5,943 bases of DNA, taken from Ignavibacteriales bacterium. Lineage in GTDB: Bacteria; Bacteroidota; Ignavibacteria; Ignavibacteriales; Melioribacteraceae. A model generated the notes under the pieces. That model had not been told where the DNA came from, ran no database searches, and was given only the letters and a program-made list of their open reading frames with translations. Each line of letters opens with the position of its first letter. Position 1 is the stretch's first letter. A program made the position numbers and the translations under genes. The DNA is taken from NCBI GenBank assembly GCA_020059785.1, contig JAGVBL010000243.1, positions 1-5,943 of the forward strand, in the 5' to 3' direction. Below are positions 1-5,943 of the stretch, piece after piece.

Positions 1-1
1 A

Positions 2-616
2 AAAAAAGAAAGCACAATTCGTAAACAATTAAGCAATGTTCGAAAAGACTTCGAAGTGAAGGCGGCATATTTTAGCGGTGTATCTAACAATATATCATGG
101 AGTGTTAAAATGAAAAAAGCCGCTAATATTCAAACCGAAGTTCGAGTTGAAGAGCACAAACCATTCACAGTTGCTTACATAAGACATATCGGTGCTTACA
201 AAGGAAATGAAGAGCTCTTTGGAGAATTGTTTAACAAGCTCTGTACATGGGCTAATCCACGTGATCTATTATGTATTCCAGAAACCAAGTTTTTAACTAT
301 TTACCACGATAACCCTGAGATTACGGAAGATGAGAAGTTGCGCATTAGTGTTTGCATTTCCATTCCGAAAGAAGCCTCTGTTGAAGGAGAAATTGGTAAA
401 ATGGAAGTGCCTGGAGGTAAGTATGCTGTAGCAAAATTCGAAATATTTGGTAATCAATTTCAAGAAGCTTGGGATTGTATTTACGGCGGCTGGTTACCCG
501 CCAGCGGCTACCAACCGGATGACCGCCCTTGCTTTGAATTGTATCTTGGAAACCCCGAAGAGCATCCGCAGAAAAAACACATTTTCGAAATTTACGCGCC
601 GATTAAACCTTTATAA
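2..616 (+). CDS. AraC-family regulator, C-terminal GyrI-like effector-binding domain (5' end outside window)
   Basis: The reading frame is open from base 2 to the TAA at 614-616, giving 204 visible codons with no stop back to the left edge, so the gene is probably 5'-truncated by the window. The first ~35 visible residues (KKESTIRKQLSNVRKDFEV...) resemble the linker that follows the AraC helix-turn-helix in AraC/GyrI fusion regulators. From about visible residue 37 a GyrI-like (AraC effector-binding, BmrR-C-type) domain follows. Its family hallmarks are FTVAYIRHIGAYKG, the PGGKYAVAKFE strand, the AW...GGWLPASGY helix, and RPCFELY, whose Glu sits where this family often has a ligand-contacting acid. 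Such regulators bind small, often cationic or hydrophobic, ligands in the cytoplasm and control efflux or stress genes; the ligand and target here are unknown. GTG at 56 is more likely an internal Val than a start. ATG at 110 has a GGAG at 99-102, so a stand-alone GyrI-like protein is a weaker alternative. The gene converges on E2 and shows no functional link to it. Confidence 0.82.
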   Translation, partial: KKESTIRKQLSNVRKDFEVKAAYFSGVSNNISWSVKMKKAANIQTEVRVEEHKPFTVAYIRHIGAYKGNEELFGELFNKLCTWANPRDLLCIPETKFLTIYHDNPEITEDEKLRISVCISIPKEASVEGEIGKMEVPGGKYAVAKFEIFGNQFQEAWDCIYGGWLPASGYQPDDRPCFELYLGNPEEHPQKKHIFEIYAPIKPL

Positions 617-626
617 AAATTCTAAA

Positions 627-658
627 AGCGTCCGGTAAAATATTTTTACCGGACAGCT
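627..658. terminator. Bidirectional intrinsic terminator between convergent genes
   Basis: A perfect 11-bp inverted repeat, GTCCGGTAAAA (630-640) and TTTTACCGGAC (644-654), encloses a 3-base loop TAT. Outer bases AGC/GCT (627-629 and 656-658) can extend the stem if A655 bulges. It lies 10 bases after the regulator stop and 6 bases after the E2 stop, in the only gap between the convergent genes. The A-run and T-run are part of the stem, so each direction has a T-rich descending arm. The minus-strand side continues into a T-rich stretch (CGCTTTTAGAATTTTT), which favours termination of the E1-E2 transcript. The plus-strand side is followed by AGCTAATAATTT, a weaker U-tract. The structure is directly visible; bidirectional function is inferred. 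Confidence 0.8.
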
Positions 659-664
659 AATAAT

Positions 665-2407
665 TTACCCTTCCAAACTCAACAGGAATGGATTTTCAAG
701 TGCATTAACAACCCATCTTAAAAATCGAATTGCATCTGCACCATCTATTATTCTGTGATCGTAAGAAAGTGAAAGCGGCATCAACAATCTTGGTTCAAAC
801 TTTCCGTCAATATAAACGTGTTCGTAAGCTGATTTAGACACACCAAGGATCGCAACTTCGGGTGAATTTACAATTGGAGTAAAATATGTTCCACCTATTC
901 CACCAAGGTTGGAAATTGTAAAGCATCCGCCCTGCATCTCTTCCAGTGTAAGCTTTTTATCGCGTGCTTTCCTGCTTATCTCATTCAGCTCGACTGAAAT
1001 CTCGGTAATATTCTTTTTATCAACATCTCGTATTACAGGGACCAACAAACCTCTATCTGTATCCACAGCAATTCCAATGTTGAAATATTTCTTAAAGACA
1101 ACCTCATTCTTCTCCATATCAACGCTGGAATTAAATTGCGGAAAAACTTTCATTGCAGATGCAATTACTTTAAGCAGAATTCCTGTAACAGTAAGTTTGC
1201 CGCCGGCTTCTTCAACTTTCTTACCGAATTGTTTACGGAGTTTTTCAAGCTCGGTGATATCGGCTTTATCGAATTGTGTTACGTGCGGTATGGTTGCCCA
1301 TGCATAGCTTAAATGCTCGGCAGTCTTACGGCGAATGTTACTCATTGGCTGACGGTCGATTTCTCCCCACTTACTAAAGTCCGGTAAAGTCTCTTTTGGA
1401 ATTGAGACGCCACCACCTACCAATCCGCCTTTCTGAATCTGCTGATTGAGATTTTTAGCGAATGATTTAACATCTTCAATTGAAATTCTTCCGCCGGGTC
1501 CACTTCCTCTAACACCGTCAATATCAATTCCTATCTCACGTGCAAATCGTCTTACAGAAGGTGCTGCCGGAACAACAACTTTCGAGATATCTTTAGGAGC
1601 TGAAATTGTCTGCGGCATGTGAGTATGTTCTTTAGGCACGGGCAATTGAGAATTAGGAATTGAGAGTTGAGAAACTTTTTCAATATCAGTTTGCTGATAT
1701 AAAACTTTTTTTGCTTCAGCTAATTCTTGTTTTTGAACATTCTCAATTTTCAACTTGTCCGACATCTTTTCGGCGGATTCTGAATTCTCAATTATCAATG
1801 CAATTGATCCAACCGGTACTTTATCCCCATCCTTCACTTTAACTTCTTTTACTATTCCGCCAACTTCTGTGGGTATTTCAACTGTTGCTTTGTCCGTTTC
1901 AATTTCCAGAACAATCTGATCCGGTGCAATCTTATCGCCGGTTTTGACCAGAACTTTTGTTATTTGTGCTGAAGAAATATTTTCTCCAAGCGGAGGAATT
2001 TTAAATTCGTAGATCGAAACCGATTGGTTGTTAGTTTTTTGGTTATCGGTTTTCGATGGCTGGTTGGCTGGTAATTGTGGTTCTAAATCTTTTTGTTTTG
2101 ATTTCACTTCAATAACATCCTTTGAATTATTATCACCATATAACTGATCATTGACAACCGATAACGGCTCACCAACTTCTACAGAAATTAAAGACTCGCC
2201 AACATTAGCTTTACTTCCTTCCTTTACGAATACTTCTTTAACTTTTCCGGCAAACTCTGATGGCACTTCAACTGTAGCTTTGTCTGTTTCTATTTCTACA
2301 ACAACCTGGTCTTTACCAATTGTATCGCCGGGTTTAACCAATACTTTTATTACGTCTGCAGAATTAATTCCATCACCTAAAAATGGTAATCTAAAATCAA
2401 CTGTCAT
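665..2407 (-). CDS. aceF: Pyruvate dehydrogenase complex E2, dihydrolipoamide acetyltransferase (two lipoyl domains)
   Basis: This 580-residue protein forms the core of the cytoplasmic pyruvate dehydrogenase complex, moving the acetyl group from E1 via lipoyl-lysine to CoA. Domains in order: lipoyl domain 1 (about 1-78, ETDKATVEVP, lipoylated Lys43); linker rich in Asn, Gln and Lys (about 80-130); lipoyl domain 2 (about 132-207, ETDKATVEIP, Lys173); second linker (about 208-278); peripheral subunit-binding domain (about 280-317, PSVRRFAREIGID...GSGPGGRI); third linker; catalytic domain (about 345-580). The catalytic motif is SYDHRIIDG, with His551 and Asp555 as the active pair. TPIVNSPEVAILGVSKS and IPHVTQFDKADITELE favour a pyruvate E2 over a 2-oxoglutarate or branched-chain E2. 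I chose ATG at 2407 because AGAGGAAA (2419-2412) precedes it at good spacing and a lipoyl domain starts there. An upstream in-frame TTG (2455) would add 16 unsupported residues. It lies 107 bases downstream of E1, evidently in one operon. Both linkers contain 7-base-period repeats, listed separately. Confidence 0.95.
   Translation of the reverse strand: MTVDFRLPFLGDGINSADVIKVLVKPGDTIGKDQVVVEIETDKATVEVPSEFAGKVKEVFVKEGSKANVGESLISVEVGEPLSVVNDQLYGDNNSKDVIEVKSKQKDLEPQLPANQPSKTDNQKTNNQSVSIYEFKIPPLGENISSAQITKVLVKTGDKIAPDQIVLEIETDKATVEIPTEVGGIVKEVKVKDGDKVPVGSIALIIENSESAEKMSDKLKIENVQKQELAEAKKVLYQQTDIEKVSQLSIPNSQLPVPKEHTHMPQTISAPKDISKVVVPAAPSVRRFAREIGIDIDGVRGSGPGGRISIEDVKSFAKNLNQQIQKGGLVGGGVSIPKETLPDFSKWGEIDRQPMSNIRRKTAEHLSYAWATIPHVTQFDKADITELEKLRKQFGKKVEEAGGKLTVTGILLKVIASAMKVFPQFNSSVDMEKNEVVFKKYFNIGIAVDTDRGLLVPVIRDVDKKNITEISVELNEISRKARDKKLTLEEMQGGCFTISNLGGIGGTYFTPIVNSPEVAILGVSKSAYEHVYIDGKFEPRLLMPLSLSYDHRIIDGADAIRFLRWVVNALENPFLLSLEG
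1644..1671. repeat. Four tandem heptamers (AATTGAG-like) inside the second E2 linker
   Basis: On the plus strand, four head-to-tail 7-base units are read: AATTGAG, AATTAGG, AATTGAG, AGTTGAG. On the coding (minus) strand they encode E2 residues about 246-255 (SQLSIPNSQL), in the linker between lipoyl domain 2 and the subunit-binding domain. Inverted copies of the same unit occur nearby at 1739-1752 (ATTCTCA ATTTTCA) and, more loosely, at 1777-1797. A 7-base unit shifts frame on each copy, so a repeat with this period points to a DNA-level repeat and not to peptide duplication. Confidence 0.7.
1739..1797. repeat. Inverted, degenerate copies of the ATTGAGA heptamer in the E2 gene
   Basis: On the plus strand ATTCTCA and ATTTTCA (1739-1752), then ATTCTGA, ATTCTCA and ATTATCA (1777-1797), are the reverse complement of the ATTGAGA-type unit seen at 1644-1671. 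They fall at the C-terminal edge of lipoyl domain 2 (IIENSES) and in the start of the linker (KIENVQ). The copies are few and degenerate, and part of the second cluster overlaps conserved lipoyl-domain residues, so some of the likeness may be chance. Confidence 0.4.
2026..2068. repeat. GGTTNNC-type heptamer array in the first E2 linker
   Basis: On the plus strand a 7-base period is visible: GGTTGTT (2026), an 8-base AGTTTTTT, then GGTTATC (2041), GGTTTTC (2048), GATGGCT (2055) and GGTTGGC (2062). It encodes E2 residues about 114-128 (ANQPSKTDNQKTNNQ) in the linker between the two lipoyl domains. It differs in unit sequence from the ATTGAGA array in the second linker, but has the same period and the same location type (flexible linker). 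Confidence 0.6.
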
Positions 2408-2411
2408 TTTA

Positions 2412-2419
2412 TTTCCTCT
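2412..2419 (-). promoter_or_regulatory. Ribosome binding site of the E2 gene (decides the start)
   Basis: AGAGGAAA on the minus strand ends 4 bases before the ATG at 2407. It supports that ATG over the upstream in-frame TTG at 2455, which has no comparable site, and it lets E2 be translated independently of E1 across the 107-base gap. Confidence 0.7.
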
Positions 2420-2466
2420 ATAATATTCTTCAATTAATGTGAAGAATTCCTTCAAAAATTATTAAC

Positions 2467-2503
2467 AAATTCTTCATCCCGAAAAATCGGGATTAAGAAT
2501 GAC
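2467..2503. repeat. Palindromic dispersed-type repeat in the E1-E2 intergenic gap
   Basis: Read on the minus strand, GTCATTCTTAATCCCGA, a TTTT loop, then TCGGGATGAAGAAT form an imperfect palindrome. The inner stem is 7 bp (2476-2482 with 2487-2493), followed by one mismatch (2475/2494) and an outer 6-bp stem (2469-2474 with 2495-2500). The form 'GTCATTC...CCCG...CGGG...GAAGAAT' resembles intergenic repeats that I recall as scattered in many FCB-group and other genomes. There is no direct U-run after the stem, so it is not a convincing terminator. It could fold in the mRNA and affect stability or the E1:E2 ratio, which is inference. Confidence 0.65.
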
Positions 2504-2514
2504 AATATTATGAT

Positions 2515-5193
2515 TTATACTTTAGCCGGATTTGGTTTGTCCGGATTAATTCCTAATTCCTTCTGTGCTTTCTTAACCACTTCTGTTTTAATTTTCCCTT
2601 CCTTAGCAAGAGAATGAAGTGAGGCATAAACAATATGCTTTGCGTCTACTTCAAAGAAATCTCTAAGAGATGCACGTCCTTCGCTTCTTCCATATCCATA
2701 AGTACCTAATGAATGAAGAGGACCGGGAAGCCATTTTGCAATTGAATCACTTGACAATTGAACATAATCGGATGCAGCAACAAAGACACCGTTCTCGCCC
2801 TTAGTTATATTAGCAATGTAAGGTAATTTGGCTTCCTTATCCGGATGCATCATATTCCATCTTTCGGTTTCCTGTGCATCAAGATGAAGATTCTTATAAC
2901 TTGTCACACTCCAGATATCGGCAGCAATATTATAATCGTTCTCTAATTTCTCTGCTGCTTTAATAACCTCGTTTAATATTGTTCCGCTGCCAAGAAGCTG
3001 AACCTTTCCTTTAGCATTCTTTAACTCGCTCTTCTTAAATTTGTACATTCCTTTTAATATTCCATCTTTCACATTACCCGGCATTTCCGGCTGAGGATAA
3101 TTTTCATTCATTACGGTTATATAATAGAATATGTTTTCTTGTTTTTCGTACATACGGTAAATACCATCGCGGATAATTACTGATAATTCGTATGCAAATG
3201 CCGGATCGTAAACCATAAGATTAGGTATAGTGTACGAAAGTAGTAAACTATTTCCATCCTGATGCTGAAGTCCTTCGCCGGCAAGCGTTGTTCTACCGGC
3301 AGTTGCACCTAGAAGAAATCCTTTGCAACGCATATCCCCGGCAGCCCAGGCAAGATCTCCTATTCTCTGGAATCCGAACATTGAATAGAATATGAAAAAC
3401 GGAATTGTGTTTATTCCGTGAGTTGCATAAGCAGTACCGGCAGCAATAAATGAAGACATAGAACCGGCTTCTGTAATTCCTTCTTCCAGAATCTGTCCGT
3501 TCTTTGCTTCTTTATAATAGAGTAAACTATCTTTATCAACAGGTTCGTAAAGCTGACCGGCGTGCGAGTAAATACCGATCTGGCGGAATAGTGCCTCCAT
3601 ACCGAATGTTCGTGCTTCATCGGGTACAATCGGTACAACGAGATGACCGAGATCTTTATCACGTAAAAGCTTTGAAAGAATTCTAACAAAGACCATTGTT
3701 GTAGAAACTTCCCGTCCTTCAGTACCTTTATAAAATTCTTCAAAAACTTCTTCCGATGGAGTTTTAACAGGAATAGCTTTTACAACTCTCTTGGGAACAT
3801 AACCACCAAGCTTTTTCCTTCTCTCCTTCAAATAAGTTATTTCAGGACTATCCTCTGACGGGCGGTAAAAAGGAGCTTTAACAACTTCATCATCACTAAT
3901 CGGAATTCCAAATCGGGTTCTGAATTCTTTCAACTCATCTTCATTTAATTTTTTCTGCTGATGAGTAATATTCTTTCCTTCGCCGGCTTCACCTAATCCA
4001 TAACCTTTAACTGTCTTAGCAAGAATAACTGTAGGGGCATCCTTGTGTTCAAATGCAGCTTTGAAGGCAGCATAAACTTTTTCGGGATCGTGACCGCCCC
4101 GTTTCATTTTTTCAAGTGTTTCATCAGAATATTTTTCAACAAGCTTAAGCAGTTCGGGATACCTTCCAAAGAAAGTATCTCGAATGAATTTACCACCACG
4201 GACAATATAATTCTGTGATTCACCGTCAATCATTTCATTCATTCGTTTTACAAGAAGACCGTTTTTATCATGATCAAAAAGTGGATCCCAATCGCTACCC
4301 CATATAACTTTAATAACGTTCCAGCCCGCACCACGAAAGTTAGCTTCAAGTTCCTGAATGATATTTCCATTGCCGCGAACAGGTCCATCAAGGCGCTGTA
4401 AATTACAGTTGATTACAAAAATCAGGTTATCAAGTTTTTCTCTTGCTGCGAGAGAAATAGCGCCAAGTGTTTCAGGTTCATCGGTTTCACCATCACCAAG
4501 AAACGCCCATACCTTCTGATCAGTATGCTGCTTCAATCCTCTGTCTTCAAGGTAACGCGCAAACCGTGCCTGATAAATTGCCTGAATTGGTCCAAGTCCC
4601 ATTGATACTGTGGGGAATTCCCAGAAGTCCGGCATAAGCCATGGATGGGGATAAGAAGATAAACCGCCGCCGGGTTTTAATTCTCTTCTAAAATTTTCTA
4701 ATAGTTCTTTGGATATTCTTCCTTCTAAAAATGCACGTGCATAAATACCGGGCGCTGCATGACCCTGGAAATAAATTATGTCGCCGGGATGATTTCCATC
4801 CTTACCTCTAAAGAAATGATTGAACCCAACCTCATATAAAGTTGCAGCAGAAGCGTAGGTTGAAATATGTCCGCCAATTCCCGATTCTTCCTTATTAGCA
4901 CGAACAACCATTGCCATAGCATTCCATCGTATCAAACTTTTAATACGGCGTTCAATTTCTCTTCCGCCGGGGAAAGGCGGCTGGATCTCTTTGGGAATTG
5001 TATTTATGTATGGAGTGTTTGCAGTAAATGGAAGCTCTACGCCCGACTCGTGAGCATATACACTTAAATTATGAAGCAGTTCTTTAACTTTTTCCGGTCC
5101 GCTTGATTGTAGAACATATTCTAATGATTCGAGCCATTCTCTTAATTCCAGTTCATCAATAAGAGATTGACCATTATTGTTAGTGTCGCTCAT
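2515..5193 (-). CDS. aceE: Pyruvate dehydrogenase E1 component, homodimeric type
   Basis: This 892-residue, full-length protein (E. coli AceE is about 887) is the thiamine-diphosphate enzyme that decarboxylates pyruvate and reductively acetylates the lipoyl arms of E2. The N-terminal ~70 residues include a helical segment where this family docks to E2. The first thiamine-fold domain follows, with His109 in GIGGHISTYAS and His145 in YFQGHAAPGIY. The cofactor/Mg motif runs from GDGETDEP (Asp234) to NCNLQRLDGP (Asn262, Asn264). A mobile-loop His411 in EGKNITHQQKKL aligns with the loop His of E. coli E1 (His407). The middle pyrimidine-binding domain and the C-terminal transketolase-like domain complete the protein (for example GITEAGSMSSFIAAGTAYA and AGRTTLAGEGLQHQDG). 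All expected catalytic residues that I can place are present. ATG at 5193 is preceded by AAAGGA (5206-5201) with a 7-base spacer. The gene is first in the operon with E2. No PdhR-type regulator and no E3 gene are seen beside it. Confidence 0.97.
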   Translation of the reverse strand: MSDTNNNGQSLIDELELREWLESLEYVLQSSGPEKVKELLHNLSVYAHESGVELPFTANTPYINTIPKEIQPPFPGGREIERRIKSLIRWNAMAMVVRANKEESGIGGHISTYASAATLYEVGFNHFFRGKDGNHPGDIIYFQGHAAPGIYARAFLEGRISKELLENFRRELKPGGGLSSYPHPWLMPDFWEFPTVSMGLGPIQAIYQARFARYLEDRGLKQHTDQKVWAFLGDGETDEPETLGAISLAAREKLDNLIFVINCNLQRLDGPVRGNGNIIQELEANFRGAGWNVIKVIWGSDWDPLFDHDKNGLLVKRMNEMIDGESQNYIVRGGKFIRDTFFGRYPELLKLVEKYSDETLEKMKRGGHDPEKVYAAFKAAFEHKDAPTVILAKTVKGYGLGEAGEGKNITHQQKKLNEDELKEFRTRFGIPISDDEVVKAPFYRPSEDSPEITYLKERRKKLGGYVPKRVVKAIPVKTPSEEVFEEFYKGTEGREVSTTMVFVRILSKLLRDKDLGHLVVPIVPDEARTFGMEALFRQIGIYSHAGQLYEPVDKDSLLYYKEAKNGQILEEGITEAGSMSSFIAAGTAYATHGINTIPFFIFYSMFGFQRIGDLAWAAGDMRCKGFLLGATAGRTTLAGEGLQHQDGNSLLLSYTIPNLMVYDPAFAYELSVIIRDGIYRMYEKQENIFYYITVMNENYPQPEMPGNVKDGILKGMYKFKKSELKNAKGKVQLLGSGTILNEVIKAAEKLENDYNIAADIWSVTSYKNLHLDAQETERWNMMHPDKEAKLPYIANITKGENGVFVAASDYVQLSSDSIAKWLPGPLHSLGTYGYGRSEGRASLRDFFEVDAKHIVYASLHSLAKEGKIKTEVVKKAQKELGINPDKPNPAKV

Positions 5194-5200
5194 TTATTAA

Positions 5201-5206
5201 TCCTTT
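5201..5206 (-). promoter_or_regulatory. Ribosome binding site of the E1 gene
   Basis: AAAGGA on the minus strand lies 7 bases before the ATG at 5193, an ordinary Shine-Dalgarno placement that confirms the chosen start. Confidence 0.65.
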
Positions 5207-5261
5207 GTATCTTAACAAAAAGTAATAGAATTTGAAAAGTAGTTACAAATTTATGAATTAT

Positions 5262-5290
5262 ATTATAGTATTTCTATTTATGAAGGATAA
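5262..5290 (-). promoter_or_regulatory. Possible promoter of the E1-E2 operon
   Basis: The 164-base leader between the E1 start and the acyltransferase remnant is very AT-rich and has no convincing gene. On the minus strand it holds a perfect TATAAT (5267-5262), which would give a transcript leader of roughly 60 bases. The best -35 candidate at 17-base spacing is TTATCC (5290-5285), a poor match to TTGACA; TTGTTA (5293-5288) is a better match but its spacing is 20. If the host is a Bacteroidota-like organism its main sigma factor would prefer other motifs, so this is tentative. I saw no clear operator palindrome. Confidence 0.3.
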
Positions 5291-5357
5291 CAACGTCTTA
5301 GTTTGGAGAGTTCATTTATAATAAGCGGAATAGAATTAACTACCCCGCACAATAAAT

Positions 5358-5943
5358 TTAGTTATCAGTTTCATATTGAATTGGCTGCTTGTTCTCTTCA
5401 ACAATTAATGCTCTATTTTTATTGATTGTTTTCGTTTAGCAACTATAACATCTGTAAAACCGCTAATTGCAGAAACAAAAAACCCTAATACAAATAATGT
5501 GAATGAGATGCTGTGGTTATACCAATCATCAAAAAAACCATGTGTGGTTGGAAAACGATCGGCAAGTGCTAAACTAAAAAGAAAAAGAGGAATAAAAATC
5601 AGGTAAATTGAATTAGGATGATCCTTAATAAAATCACTTAATTTGTTTCTAAGACCAATAGATTTTTCATTTCTGAGGAAAAGAGGCAGTGCAAAAAGAG
5701 ACTAACTAAATACATAAAGCACATACCACAGATGATGCCAGCTTAAGCTTCCTCCGAGCGGATATGGTACAAAATTGAAAACGGTTTTCCAGAATTCCCA
5801 ATAATTTGAGAAATGAATTCCATGATAAAGTCTATCGTAATAGATTGGAAGCGTACCCGAAATCGGGTGATGAAAGTTATTAAATTGAGATTGCATTATA
5901 AAGCCAATCTCTGTTTTTTAGTATAGCTCCACATACTTCCAGC
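5358..5943 (-). pseudogene. Decayed acyltransferase-3 / OpgC-like membrane acyltransferase, 5' end outside window
   Basis: Pieces of one membrane acyltransferase appear in order but in three frames. Frame A (5943 to TAA at 5898-5896) reads AGSMWSYTKKQRLAL, like the family's 'AG.S..YSL.KRT' stretch. Frame B begins after an upstream stop at 5920 and reads YYDRLYHGIHFSNYWEFW and SWHHLWYVLYVFS, the family's 'SWHHLWF..YLF' signature, and then meets TAG (5704-5702). The same frame continues as SLFALPLFLRNEKS, two hydrophobic segments (IYLIFIPLFLFSLALA; ISFTLFVLGFFVSAI) and THGFFDDWYNH, ending at TAA 5407-5405. Frame C carries a plausible hydrophilic tail (NRALIVEENKQPIQYETDN, stop 5360-5358). Intact family members transfer acyl groups to sugars or glucans at the inner membrane and continue with more membrane helices, missing here. 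The in-line stop, frame changes and missing helices indicate a pseudogene. Sequencing error could explain single lesions but hardly all of them. It reads toward the E1 gene on the same strand. Confidence 0.68.

Noticed and set aside
909..1307. 132-codon open frame on the plus strand opposite the E2 catalytic domain
   Set aside because: It is antisense to strongly conserved E2 sequence, with no recognisable protein features; it is a shadow frame.
1644..1797. CRISPR-like or protein-level repeat array
   Set aside because: Units are only 7 bases, without spacers, and lie within the E2 coding sequence. They fit simple heptanucleotide repeats.
2408..2455. Upstream TTG start adding 16 residues to E2
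   Set aside because: The extension lies outside the lipoyl domain, uses a rare start codon and lacks a ribosome binding site, while the ATG at 2407 has AGAGGAAA just upstream.
2467..2503. Intrinsic terminator between E1 and E2
   Set aside because: There is no U-run immediately after the stem on the minus strand, and E2 has no obvious promoter of its own in the gap.
3411..3743. 110-codon minus-strand frame within the E1 gene
   Set aside because: It overlaps the E1 frame in a different phase, across conserved catalytic-domain sequence, and its translation looks random.
5702..5704. Amber codon read as an amino acid (stop-codon recoding)
   Set aside because: Further frame changes near 5896 and 5430 and the lost C-terminal helices point to decay. 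The three intact genes all end in TAA, so they give no information on TAG reassignment.
5702..5896. A 64-residue open frame on the minus strand taken as an independent small gene
   Set aside because: Its content (SWHHLWYVLYVF) is an internal piece of a large membrane acyltransferase and the same frame continues with family-like sequence after the stop, so it is a fragment of a broken gene.

Overview
This is an AT-rich bacterial window (GC by eye in the upper 30s of percent). It is dominated by a two-gene minus-strand operon for the pyruvate dehydrogenase complex: the homodimeric E1 component (aceE-type, 2515-5193) followed by a dihydrolipoamide acetyltransferase E2 with two lipoyl domains (aceF-type, 665-2407). 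Together E1 and E2 convert pyruvate to acetyl-CoA. E1 decarboxylates pyruvate on thiamine diphosphate, and the E2 lipoyl arms carry the acetyl group to the E2 catalytic core. The E3 subunit (lipoamide dehydrogenase) that would reoxidise the arms is not in the window, and a terminator closes the operon directly after E2.

Layout from left to right. At 2-616 (+) is the C-terminal part of an AraC-type regulator with a GyrI-like effector-binding domain, cut by the left window edge. At 627-658 a strong hairpin sits between two convergent genes and probably ends transcription from both sides. E2 (minus) follows. A 107-base gap then separates E2 from E1 and carries a palindromic dispersed repeat. E1 (minus) comes next, followed by its leader with a possible promoter. 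From about 5358 to the right edge lie the remains of a membrane acyltransferase (acyltransferase-3 / OpgC-like). It is broken by an internal amber codon and apparent frameshifts or deletions, and it runs off the right edge.

The organism cannot be named with certainty. Three features suggest a member of the Bacteroidota/Chlorobiota/Ignavibacteriota (FCB) assemblage, with Ignavibacteria my best guess: the low GC, the dispersed 'GTCATTCTTAATCCCG...CGGGATGAAGAAT' palindrome, and the heptanucleotide repeats (ATTGAGA-like and GGTTNNC-like). This is an inference from recalled sequence style and was not tested by a search.

I found no previously undescribed system. The most unusual signals are the 7-base-period repeats inside both flexible linkers of E2, the palindromic repeat inside the E1-E2 operon, and the decayed acyltransferase upstream of E1.
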